Shown piece by piece: positions 33,960 through 41,631 of a stretch of 64,000 nucleotides of DNA. The stretch spans positions 1 through 64,000 of the forward strand of contig NZ_JAJRCG010000012.1 in NCBI RefSeq assembly GCF_028679125.1, in the 5' to 3' direction. The position numbers were made by a program, and so were the translations under genes. Numbering within the stretch: the stretch's first letter is position 1; the number at the start of each line of letters is the position of its first letter. The stretch comes from Methanoregula sp. Its GTDB lineage: Archaea > Halobacteriota > Methanomicrobia > Methanomicrobiales > Methanospirillaceae. The notes beneath the pieces were generated by a model. That model did no database searches. It worked only from the letters and a program-made list of their open reading frames with translations, and had not been told where the DNA came from.

Positions 33960-35369
33960 ATGAAAATCGAAATACAGAATTTAGGAGCAGCAAAAAGAGC
34001 GAATATTGATCTCAAACCTCTCACTGTATTTATCGGTGAAAATAATACTGGAAAAACATGGGTTGCATATACAATATGTGGACTTTTTGGGCAAGAAAGT
34101 TGGCTGACCTATCGTTCTCATTTTTCGAACGGTAAGTTAAAGGAAAAATATCCTCCGATTGAACAATTGCTTGATCAATTATTTGCTCAGGGTAACGCAA
34201 AAATTGACATAGTGGATTTTTTTAATGAGTATGCAAAAAAATATTATTCGAATTTATCAAAATTCTCTCCGATCTGGTTAAATCCTATGATGGGAACAAA
34301 TAAGAAGATTTTTGAGGACGTAAAAATTTCCGTAAATATTAGTGATGATTTTGAAGAGATGAAAAAAAACGTATTGTCTCGAAAAATTGACCTTTCATAT
34401 CCAAAAGGGACAGATAAAAAAGGACTAATTAATATTAAAAAAAATAGAGATGAAACAATACTGTACTTCTATTTCTCAGAAAATCGTTCATCTAGTGATT
34501 TACCTAAAGAAGTTATTAGGATGTTTGTTTATGGTTCAATTTTCCAAGTTATTCATAGATCATTGTACATAGACAATTTGTATCTCCCGGCCGAAAGAAC
34601 AGGGATAATGGCGTTTTTAGATGCCTTCCATATTGATAAGAGAATAGTGGATAATTCCAAAGAAGAAAAACAAACTGCAGAAGATGAACGAATATTACCA
34701 TTCCCAATATCAAAACTGATCTCATCGCTAGCAAGTTTGCAAAGTGAGAAAAAACTTAAAAAAATTACCCACCAGAGAACAAATAATTCAAATAAAAAGT
34801 TTTTAGATCTTGCAGATATTCTTGAAAAACAAGTCCTAGGTGGCAAATTTGAATATAAAGAAGGGGAAGGTCAACTATCCGATTCTCTCTATTATAGGCA
34901 TGGACGAGCAGCGGATTTGGATCTTGAATTAGCTGTCACCTCGTCTACAGTAAAAGACTTAGCTCCACTTACCCTGTATTTGCGTTATTTAATTCAATCA
35001 CGAGATTTGCTCTTAATCGATGAACCCGAGATGAATCTACATCCAGAAAACCAAGCAAAGCTTATGGAATTTTTGGTTATGTTGGTTCAGAATGGAGTTA
35101 GCGTGATTATGGTAACTCATAGTCCATACATGGTCAATCATTTAGAAAATCTAATGCGAGCTTATCCCAAAAAAACTGAAGAAAAAGTTATTGAAAAATT
35201 TTATCTAAAAAACAGTAATGCATTTATTTCAAAAGAAGACGTGTCAGTTTATCTATTTACTAACGATAATGAGAATGTTGAGAAAATAATTGACAAAAAA
35301 GGAAATATCAATTTAAAATCTTTTAGCTCAGTCGCAGAGGACATTGCAGAAATTTATTATGATGTTTAA
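33960..35369 (+). CDS. OLD/ABC-type AAA ATPase of a putative defence module
   Basis: A 469-residue ATPase of the AAA_15/AAA_21-like (OLD-type) group. Walker A is GENNTGKT at residues 26-33, a Q-loop-like region follows, the signature-like stretch is in TSSTVKDLAPL, Walker B is LLLIDEPEMNLHP (about 350-358) and the H-loop VTHSPYMVNHLENL (about 386). No TOPRIM domain follows, unlike true OLD nucleases. The gene is AT-rich, unlike the host. Its stop is 14 bp before the nuclease-like gene at 35384. It probably senses a phage trigger and controls the downstream nuclease; this is inferred from domain type and layout. Confidence 0.82.
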   Translation: MKIEIQNLGAAKRANIDLKPLTVFIGENNTGKTWVAYTICGLFGQESWLTYRSHFSNGKLKEKYPPIEQLLDQLFAQGNAKIDIVDFFNEYAKKYYSNLSKFSPIWLNPMMGTNKKIFEDVKISVNISDDFEEMKKNVLSRKIDLSYPKGTDKKGLINIKKNRDETILYFYFSENRSSSDLPKEVIRMFVYGSIFQVIHRSLYIDNLYLPAERTGIMAFLDAFHIDKRIVDNSKEEKQTAEDERILPFPISKLISSLASLQSEKKLKKITHQRTNNSNKKFLDLADILEKQVLGGKFEYKEGEGQLSDSLYYRHGRAADLDLELAVTSSTVKDLAPLTLYLRYLIQSRDLLLIDEPEMNLHPENQAKLMEFLVMLVQNGVSVIMVTHSPYMVNHLENLMRAYPKKTEEKVIEKFYLKNSNAFISKEDVSVYLFTNDNENVEKIIDKKGNINLKSFSSVAEDIAEIYYDV

Positions 35370-35383
35370 AGGCGGGGACATTC

Positions 35384-35920
35384 GTGACTTTCAATTTATT
35401 AGTGACTTCGTGTTTTCATCAAGGAACAACCTTTAAAGATGCGGACAATAGTCCTAGAATTGCTATATCACCTGATCCATCTCGCGAACAAATAATTTTT
35501 TTTAGAATTGATGAGGATGGACATATCCAAACTCCGTTCAGAAATGAATTCAATATGAATCACGATGGAGAGCGGATCTGTGATTTGCTGGTTTATTACA
35601 AAGATTTGTTAACCGGCAAACATTTTTTAGTCCTAACTGAATTAAAAGGGACCGATTTTGATGGAGCAGCAGATCAAATCATCAATACTTATAAAAAAAT
35701 GGCATTATACAATTGTCTTCGCAATAAGAAATATTGTGAGAATATTATTGTTAGAGCATGCGGTGTCTCAAAAAGACTGAATAAAAACGCAAATACTGAT
35801 GCAAAAAAAGCTAAAGGAAAAATTCTTAAAAGTATTCATATTGATAAAAAAGATTGTGATTTCGTCGATCCACGTGATTTTCTTCGTTTTTTAAGAGGCG
35901 AGAAGGTTTCGACAATATAG
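35384..35920 (+). CDS. Putative PD-(D/E)xK nuclease partner of the ATPase
   Basis: A 178-residue protein with no named family that I recognise. It shows a restriction-endonuclease-like catalytic pattern: D67 in ERICDLLVYY, then 19 residues on, E86-L-K88 in FLVLTELKG, followed by GAADQIINTYKKMALYN, which fits D-(X)n-ExK in a core beta-sheet. The C-terminal part is lysine-rich with KGKILKSIHIDKKDCDFVDPRDFLRFLRG. The start is GTG 35384, preceded by GGCGGGGA. It forms a pair with the ATPase, in AT-rich DNA. The nuclease assignment rests on the motif only. Confidence 0.6.
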   Translation: MTFNLLVTSCFHQGTTFKDADNSPRIAISPDPSREQIIFFRIDEDGHIQTPFRNEFNMNHDGERICDLLVYYKDLLTGKHFLVLTELKGTDFDGAADQIINTYKKMALYNCLRNKKYCENIIVRACGVSKRLNKNANTDAKKAKGKILKSIHIDKKDCDFVDPRDFLRFLRGEKVSTI

Positions 35921-36076
35921 ATTTATTCTCGGATTTAATGAATCGAAATAATTTGAAAATGAGAATTATTCTCGGCTTCCTACCGCCTCTTGCAGTGGAT
36001 CTGCCGCAACCAAAAAAAAGTTATAAAATTCCCAAACCCAGAACGTTCTCACGCTCACTAACCCAGAACTCCGGAC

Positions 36077-36766
36077 TTATGATCGCCCGCTGATCAACCG
36101 TGCCGTCGCGTCCTGTGTGAGCAGGGTCATCTGGTGGATCGCGATTGCATTCAGTTTTACCAGCCGCTCGGGCTGGGGAATATCTTCGCCAATAAAATGT
36201 GCGTTCAGGTTCTCAAGATTCGAGAGGCAGACCATCTGCGAGATATCGGCGTAATCCCGGATATTTCCTTTCTTGTCCGGGTTGCTGTCGCGCCATTCTT
36301 TTGCGGTGAACCCGAAGAGGGCCATGTTGAGAAGATCGGCTTCTGATGCGTACACCCGGTTGATCTGAGCCGGATTGAGCTCTTTTGGGATCAGGTTCTC
36401 CTTGATCGCATCCGTGTGAATACGGTAGTTGATCTTTGCAAGGTTACGCCGGATATCCCAACCCAGTTGTTTGCGTTCCTCATCCTTGAGTCGCTGGAAT
36501 TCCTTGATCAGGTAGAGTTTGAACTCCACCGAGATCCAGGAAGCGAATTCAAACGCGATATCCTTGTGAGCATAGGTACCGCCATACCGTCCGGGTTTTG
36601 CCTTGATACCATGGGCGTTTGTTTTCCCGATCCATTGTCGTGCAGTGAGGATGAAACTGTTGAGTCCTGCCTGTTTTCTAATCCCATCGAATTCGATGGG
36701 ATTAAAATCCGGGTTATTGAGCTGCTCCCGACAGTGATCCTTTGTCGGCTCTCTTTCCCCCCATAT
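36077..36766 (-). pseudogene. KilA-N domain protein, N-terminus missing
   Basis: The C-terminal two-thirds of a KilA-N (phage/archaeal DNA-binding) protein. On the minus strand the frame is open from 36766 to the TAA at 36077 with conserved stretches REQLNNPDFNPIEFDGI, GLNSFILTARQWIGKTNA, KPGRYGGTYAHKDIAFEF and EFKLYLIKEFQRLKDEE. No ATG, GTG or TTG occurs in this conserved upstream part; the first is GTG 36529, which would lose the domain core. Homology breaks near 36730, where AT-rich DNA begins, so about 60-70 N-terminal residues are gone. The gene was probably cut by the insertion of the adjacent element. Confidence 0.75.
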
Positions 36767-36906
36767 TTATTGACAGGTATCATCCTGGACTCCAGAGCTG
36801 CTATCTTAAAATCGTTCAGCTGACAAAATCAAATGCAAATGAATTTATTATTAAAATAACCATTTTTAAAAGACACATCTCAATATCCACATTGGAATTT
36901 TTAAAA

Positions 36907-37455
36907 ATGAACCCCGATGAAGATATAATATCGGATTGGATAACATTTGGTTTTTGCATAAATAATTACCTGAAAAATCCTGATACAATTCCGCAAGAAT
37001 CCCGAGAAAAGGTAGGGTATATTGTTCAATCTCTCGACGGAATAATTGCAAAATCGGTACTATCCGAACATCAATTTCAAACTATTTCAGATCTTCAAAG
37101 TGATGAAAACCCACAATTGTTTCGAGCGGTCTGGGGCCCTTATGCCAAAGAAATAAAAGACAAACTTGCCAAGGGTTTTTCATCCATCGATCCGAATCCC
37201 GGATTTGAATCGTGGACTGTTGATATTCAAATCGCCCTGAAAAAATTTACAAATACCGAATCACAGCACAACATAATTTTTATCACCGATTGTTTAGTAA
37301 ATGAAAAGGCATTGTTTATTGACGGGGAAGCACATGAAATTCTTTTTCCACGACATACTGCGTGGCGAATTATTTCACATCGGATTTATGAAGAAGATAG
37401 CAGGACAATTACGTTTATTTATGTAAAAAAGAGAACTATATTCAGTAGTGGCTAA
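36907..37455 (+). CDS. Putative ADP-ribosyltransferase-fold protein
   Basis: A 182-residue AT-rich gene product with no close named family. The pattern resembles the R-S-E class of mono-ADP-ribosyltransferases: R73 in QLFRAVW, S102-W-T in FESWTVDIQIALKKF (equivalent to the S-T-S/SWT motif), and E144 preceding ILFP in GEAHEILFPRHTAWRI. The first residue of the ExE pair is Ala (A142), which in this class affects the target residue. The start at ATG 36907 is preferred; the longer open frame overlaps KilA-N-derived DNA. It is followed by an overlapping gene. It may be a toxin or effector that modifies a host or phage protein; this is inferred. Confidence 0.45.
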   Translation: MNPDEDIISDWITFGFCINNYLKNPDTIPQESREKVGYIVQSLDGIIAKSVLSEHQFQTISDLQSDENPQLFRAVWGPYAKEIKDKLAKGFSSIDPNPGFESWTVDIQIALKKFTNTESQHNIIFITDCLVNEKALFIDGEAHEILFPRHTAWRIISHRIYEEDSRTITFIYVKKRTIFSSG

Positions 37456-37810
37456 AATGGCAGCGAAAATCAGAACATTTACTCAATCGAATGTGAACAC
37501 CATTACGGAAGTTCAGGCTCGGTCAAACGGAGTAAATAAATTGGGCCACCGCATTGCCAGAGAAAGACCTGGCCGTTGCATTGCAGGAGCGAAGGATAAA
37601 ATTGTGGTCGCTCATGCGTTAAGAGCGAGAGCTATTCATCAAGCAAAAAAACCAGAATATGTCCTTCCCAAGGAAGATTATAACGAACGGTTTTTTTGGA
37701 ATACCGATGAAATTGCTCTTTCAAAAATAAAAATTCCACCTACACCGGCAGAATTGAGACATGCCCGTGAAGTTATTGCAAAAATCGGAACAAAATTTTT
37801 ACATCAATAA
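37448..37810 (+). CDS. Hypothetical basic protein coupled to the ART-like gene
   Basis: A 120-residue basic protein (GTG 37448, overlapping the stop of the previous gene by 8 bp; ATG 37457 three codons later is an alternative). It is rich in Arg/Lys/Ala (ARERPGRCIAGAKDKIVVAHALRARAIHQAKKP), with an acidic C-terminal part (KEDYNERFFWNTDEIALSKI). No family is recognised. The overlap suggests translational coupling, so it may be an immunity or antitoxin partner of the ART-like protein, or a nucleic-acid-binding subunit. Confidence 0.5.
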   Translation: MAKMAAKIRTFTQSNVNTITEVQARSNGVNKLGHRIARERPGRCIAGAKDKIVVAHALRARAIHQAKKPEYVLPKEDYNERFFWNTDEIALSKIKIPPTPAELRHAREVIAKIGTKFLHQ

Positions 37811-38126
37811 TTTATTCTGAATGTAGCGTGAAATCCATATCGTCTGCCATCAGCGAAATAAATTAATTTTCCCGCATATTTTTTTTCGAAACTATTTTCC
37901 GCGTACAAAACATTTTCAGAAAACTTTTCAAAAAATTTTCCCGGCCCGGCTCCAACAAAACTCGGGCACCGTAATCCCCGCCACCCCCCCGTAAACCCTC
38001 TCAGAAAACCACCCCCCGGACCCCCTGTTTCGCAATGAAGACCCTCCCCAATCCGGCCCCTATACGTGCCCCGAATCCCCAGTTTTCCGGAACGGAGCCC
38101 TATACGAGCCCGGTTTGGGATCGAAC

Positions 38127-38177
38127 GACCCCCTGTTTGATGCAAAACTCCTGGAGTTTTTCACTGAACAGGGGGTC
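38127..38177. repeat. Two-tier palindrome, 51 nt
   Basis: Outer arms GACCCCCTGTT (38127-38137) and AACAGGGGGTC (38167-38177) are a perfect 11-bp inverted repeat. Inside, AAAACTCC (38144-38151) and GGAGTTTT (38153-38160) form a perfect 8-bp inner stem around a single T. This could be a REP/MITE-like element, a terminator-like RNA structure, or a recombinase target. Confidence 0.7.
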
Positions 38178-38516
38178 CGGCAGGATAGTCTACGACGTAA
38201 CCGCATAGTTCACGTCGGAGATCATCCCTGCGGAATACCCGGGGGAAGATAGACTCATCTAATCACAATTCACCGTCGGAGAATGATGTCGGCTAACTGA
38301 CCCGGACCCGCCCGGAAGTGCGTAATTCGCCAAAAACGGTAAACTGGGGAGATTTTATCGGGCTATACGGGCTCCGATTGGATTTTCACCGTCGGAGATT
38401 TCAAAGTGCGCAAATAGACGCTATTGGAGGGCCGATCGCGTTCTATACGGGCTCTGGTGCGGGAAAATGAAAAGAAGCCCTGTTTTGGCAGGGGGTCTCA
38501 CGTCGGAGAGGGGTAG

Positions 38517-38531
38517 TTCTCCGTCGGAGAA
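38517..38531. repeat. Palindrome TTCTCCG-T-CGGAGAA
   Basis: A perfect 7-1-7 inverted repeat made from the CGTCGGAGA element that recurs four more times in the preceding 310 bp. It may represent the full palindromic form of the binding element, the other copies being half-sites. Confidence 0.55.
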
Positions 38532-38621
38532 TTGAGTCTAAAGAAGATTCCGAAGAAATCTTCGAATGGGATGTTCTCCATCGTGAAATCAGGCCAAGAA
38601 TCGGTTACTGAACAGAAAAAA

Positions 38622-38831
38622 TCAGAGCCGGGATTTTGTCTTCCGGCGCTCCATGATCCCGGCAACAACCGTATCGAAATCCTTCTCCAGCGAGGATTTG
38701 CGCTCTTTTGTATAATCCCCGCTTCCATGGGAATAACTCTGGATGAAACGGATCGCGTCCGCAGGACCGAGATTTTTCACCAGCACATCGAATCCCTGAA
38801 TGCGGATTTCATCGAGCGTCTTTGCTTCCAT
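38622..38831 (-). CDS. Small antitoxin-like protein
   Basis: A 69-residue helical protein, MEAKTLDEIRIQGFDVLVKN, then GPADAIRFIQSYSHGSGDYT and KERKSSLEKDFD. Proteins of this kind (small, with LGPxDAIRF and GSGDYTKER) are known beside PIN-like or other toxin genes in archaea and cyanobacteria; I give it no gene symbol. The ATG follows GGAGGTGACAACTG, an excellent ribosome-binding site. It overlaps the end of the PIN-like remnant at 38809 by 23 bp, so it was second in a coupled pair. The pair's toxin is incomplete, so this gene may be orphaned. Confidence 0.65.
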   Translation of the reverse strand: MEAKTLDEIRIQGFDVLVKNLGPADAIRFIQSYSHGSGDYTKERKSSLEKDFDTVVAGIMERRKTKSRL

Positions 38832-39009
38832 CAGTTGTCACCTCCATAAACCACTCTACAGGATTTTTTGTTTCAACAGTAATCTTATCCGCGTGCTTCT
38901 CAATAACTTTGATGAGGGCATCATCAGTCGTGAAAAATACCCATGCGCCCCTGCACTGTCCGCGGAGATCCCGTATGAAACTATTCCGGTTGTGCGACTC
39001 ATAGACATA
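38809..39009 (-). pseudogene. PIN-like toxin remnant lacking its N-terminus
   Basis: A 66-residue open frame on the minus strand: YVYESHNRNSFIRDLRGQ, AWVFFTTDDALIKVIEKH, VETKNPVEWFMEV. FFTTDDALIK followed by NPVEWF is like the end of a PIN domain, where the last acidic site lies in TTDD. There is no start codon between the upstream stop at 39010 and the conserved region, and the acidic N-terminal part of a PIN domain is absent, so the gene is truncated. It overlaps the antitoxin-like gene at 38622 by 23 bp, as toxin-antitoxin pairs do. Confidence 0.45.
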
Positions 39010-39048
39010 TCAGAATATATTTAATCGTTCATTACCCTCTTTAAATAA

Positions 39049-40257
39049 ATGCAGATGCGGGAGTGCTGACCGATCATTCAGTTTTTTTCAGTTACCTGGC
39101 GTTCATGGAGGATCACCCTCGTTATTCTCCTCCTCATCGTACTGGTGCAGGGAGTTCTGGCAGAAGAGACCTGCCCGGTTATCCGATCGTGGAACGGGTT
39201 ATCCAATGTAACAGCCGCCGGTTTTGCCATCCATCCCTACGGCAATGTGTATGTGACTGACAGCGCAAACAACCGGGTCATGGTGTTCAGTGAAACCGGG
39301 AAGTATTTATTTTCCTGGGGAAGTGAGAGGCCCGGGGACGGGCAGTTCAAAGCCCCCCGGGGTATTGCAATAGACCGGTCCGGCACGGTGTATGTTGCAG
39401 ACACCGGGAACCACACGATCCAGAAGATCAGTTCGCGGGGATTTTTCCTCTGGGGCCGTGAGGGGACCGAGAGCGGGCAGTTTGACTCTCCCGTCGGAAT
39501 TGCTGTTGATTCGTCCGGCAACGTGTATGTTGCGGATACGGGCAATGACCGGATACAGGTATTCCATTCAACCGGCCAGTACCTGGTGACCTGGGGATCG
39601 TATGGATCCCTGAACGGGTATTTTATTGCACCGGAGGGGATCGCCATCGATTCATCCGGCACGATGTATGTTGCGGATACGGGCAACAACCGGATACAGA
39701 AGATCAGTCGTGACGGGACCGTCATCACAACCTGGGGCAGCGGGGGAACCGAAAGCGGGCAGTTCACCGCCCCTTCCGGTGTTGCTCTTGATTACTGGGG
39801 CAATGTGTACGTATCCGATGCCAGTTCCCGGATCCAGACGTTCAGCCCGGCCGGGGAATTTCTTTCATCGTGCAGGACCGGCGGGAGGAACATTGCGATT
39901 GCCACGGATTCGTCCGGCACGGTGTACGCACTCTGGCAATCCGGTACCCGGTGGACGATCGGGCAACTCGGCCCCCGGTCTCCGACATACGTAACGGCCT
40001 CCACCCCGAGAGTCCGGTCCACTATTTCGATTATTGCAGAACGGGAAAATCCCCGGGTTACACCGGCAACCCGTCTCACGACCGCAGTAACCACCTCCCC
40101 GGTGACAACGGCAACGCCCGCTCCCGCACCCGCTGCGGATGATAATGCAACGATGGCAGCGCCCGTTGTTGAAGAAACGCTCCAGAAGACCGGAACACAC
40201 GAGACCCTCCTGGATCCGATCGCCAGGTTTTTCCGGAATCTGTTTGGCGGGAAATAA
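39049..40257 (+). CDS. Secreted NHL-repeat beta-propeller protein, start interrupted by UGA
   Basis: A secreted six-bladed NHL propeller: repeats of the form GNVYVTDSANNRVMVF, GTVYVADTGNHTIQKI, GNVYVADTGNDRIQVF, GTMYVADTGNNRIQKI, GNVYVSDASSRIQTF, each about 47 residues, then a Thr/Pro/Ala-rich tail and a C-terminal helix FRNLFGGK. A clear signal peptide RSWRITLVILLLIVLVQGVLA (39103-39165) lies in frame upstream of GTG 39145, but the only ATGs in that frame (39049, 39055) are cut off by a TGA at 39067-39069. So it is a start-lacking gene, a readthrough case or a sequence error. NHL propellers bind proteins or ligands outside the cell. Confidence 0.7.
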
Positions 40258-40442
40258 TTTTTTATCGTGAGAATCATCCCGGTTTTTTTTCAAAACCGGT
40301 TTCCATCCATTTTTTCTTGAAGATACTGTAAAAAATTCGTATACGATGACCCGGCACCCCCCTCCCTCAAACATCCGTTTAACCGGAACGTGCATCTTTA
40401 GAAAAAAATAATAGTGTTGAAACAGAAGTAATGTTCAGTGCT

Positions 40443-40571
40443 ATGGCAACAAAACGAATCCATAATCCTGTCACCGGAAAATATTATGAGTTACGGCAGC
40501 GTTCGACTGTAAATGGTGAGGCCGGACAGATCAAGGGATTATGGAAACCCAAAAAGAAAGTCGGGAGATAA
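40443..40571 (+). CDS. Small basic protein paired with the PIN gene
   Basis: A 42-residue basic protein, MATKRIHNPVTGKYYELR at the start and GLWKPKKKVGR at the end (an ATG 12 bp upstream gives 46 residues). It contains a short beta-hairpin-like HNPVTGKYYEL. Its stop is 4 bp before the TTG start of the PIN-domain gene, so the two are translated together. Size and position suit an antitoxin, though no known antitoxin fold is recognised and such a basic character is unusual. Confidence 0.55.
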   Translation: MATKRIHNPVTGKYYELRQRSTVNGEAGQIKGLWKPKKKVGR

Positions 40572-40574
40572 CAT

Positions 40575-41252
40575 TTGGCGGATTCCGGTTCCCGGTGGTG
40601 CATCGACACCAATACTCTTGTTCCCTGGCTGATAACGGACTCCGGTGTTCTGGACCTTCTTATTAAAAAATATGGAATCCCTGCAGATTTCCGGGAGATC
40701 TATCTGAACCGTCATAAACAATCGATCGAATTTATCCAGAGAATTATTGACATGAAATCCGAAGGGTTTCAGGACGAGTTTTATTTTTCCTATCTTGCAA
40801 TGAATGAAGTTTTTTCGGCAGTCCGTGATGAAATGCGGAGTATCCTGTTATTTAAAAATGGTACCCCTCTGTCCCGGTGGAGCGAGGAGAAAAATTCCCT
40901 TGACCTTCCCGGTGATTCAATGGAGACTGTATTTGAGGAGATCGAAAACAAGTTCGATATCTTATTCGGAAACAACACGATATTACCGTTATCCGATGAA
41001 CCGGAAGAAAAAGGCGACAATTTTTCTGAAATAGTGGCTTCTTTGATCTTCACATTCAAACGTGTCAAGACGCAGGATGCAATATTACTGACAACCGCCA
41101 TCTCCGTCCGGGCGAACTATTTTGTTACGTTCGACAAGAGATTAATCTCCGAAGTTTCGAAAGATCTTAATAAAAAATATCATCTGCACCTTATTCTTCC
41201 TGCCCATGGCAATACGTTGCTCAAAAAAGGAAAACATCCCATGAGATTCTGA
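40575..41252 (+). CDS. PIN-domain putative ribonuclease
   Basis: A 225-residue PIN-domain protein. Metal-binding acids are in CIDTNTLVPWL (D10), SYLAMNEVFSAVRDE and VKTQDAILLTTAISVRANYFVTFDKRL; the final ATA and FVTFDKR elements fit the PIN fold. The start is TTG 40575 with GGGAG 7 bp upstream, and no ATG fits. It is longer than typical VapC toxins (about 130) owing to an insertion of about 60 residues (ENKFDILFGNNTILPLSDEP). It is coupled to the 42-residue gene upstream. Likely an RNase toxin; the target is unknown. Confidence 0.7.
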   Translation: MADSGSRWCIDTNTLVPWLITDSGVLDLLIKKYGIPADFREIYLNRHKQSIEFIQRIIDMKSEGFQDEFYFSYLAMNEVFSAVRDEMRSILLFKNGTPLSRWSEEKNSLDLPGDSMETVFEEIENKFDILFGNNTILPLSDEPEEKGDNFSEIVASLIFTFKRVKTQDAILLTTAISVRANYFVTFDKRLISEVSKDLNKKYHLHLILPAHGNTLLKKGKHPMRF

Positions 41253-41631
41253 TTATCCTAAAAAAAAACTCAAAGATTTTCAAATTTTTCCCGGCAAAAA
41301 AAATTCGGGAAATAAAAAAATCCGGAAAAAATTTTCCAGAATATTTTCCCAAAATCTTCCGGACCTAACAAAACCCGGCACCGGAGTCCTCGCATCTCAC
41401 GTCAGAGGGGGGTATCTATCCGTCATGAAACAAGACACCCGCTCCTTGTATCCGAACGGATTACGTGATCCATGACACGCCGGATACCCGGCACCGGTTG
41501 AGTGGCCCTGTCAGAACCGGGTCGCAGCCATTGTAACCGTGTTCGATCATGCTCCGGTAAAAACCAGATAATGACAAAACCGTATAAAAAAATCCGGATT
41601 TTTCCGGAACCGTGGTTGCCGACCGGCCCTG
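41253..41631. other. 379-bp gene-free region at the island's right edge
   Basis: No gene is seen. The sequence has runs such as AAAAAAAAAC and ATTTTTCCCGG, several TTTTCCGG copies (41320, 41333, 41358, 41600) and a variant of the 38-kb element, CACGTCAGAGG, at 41399. GGCCCTGTCAGA occurs twice (41507, 41628). The GC content returns to the host level here, marking the end of the accessory island. Confidence 0.4.

Larger units (their letters stand above)
37811..38621. other. 811-bp gene-free block with interspersed repeats
   Basis: No gene is visible. Two short motifs recur: CTATACG-N-GC (38060, 38100, 38364, 38443) and CACGTCGGAGA or CACCGTCGGAGA (38211, 38271, 38388, 38499, with a palindromic form at 38517). 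CCCCCTGTTT appears twice (38018 approx., 38130) and as its complement at 38167. The block also holds the nested hairpin at 38127-38177. It joins the ART-like module to the truncated PIN-like gene, and may be non-coding regulatory or mobile DNA. Confidence 0.5.

Noticed and set aside
38035-38531. Possible CRISPR array
   Set aside because: The repeated elements are 9-14 bp, of two kinds, and irregularly spaced (60 to 260 bp), and there are no cas genes nearby.
39063-39260. GTG-initiated frame at the 5' end of the NHL gene
   Set aside because: It reads out of the NHL frame after the T7 run and gives no signal peptide or NHL repeat, so it is at most the 5' part of a frameshifted start.
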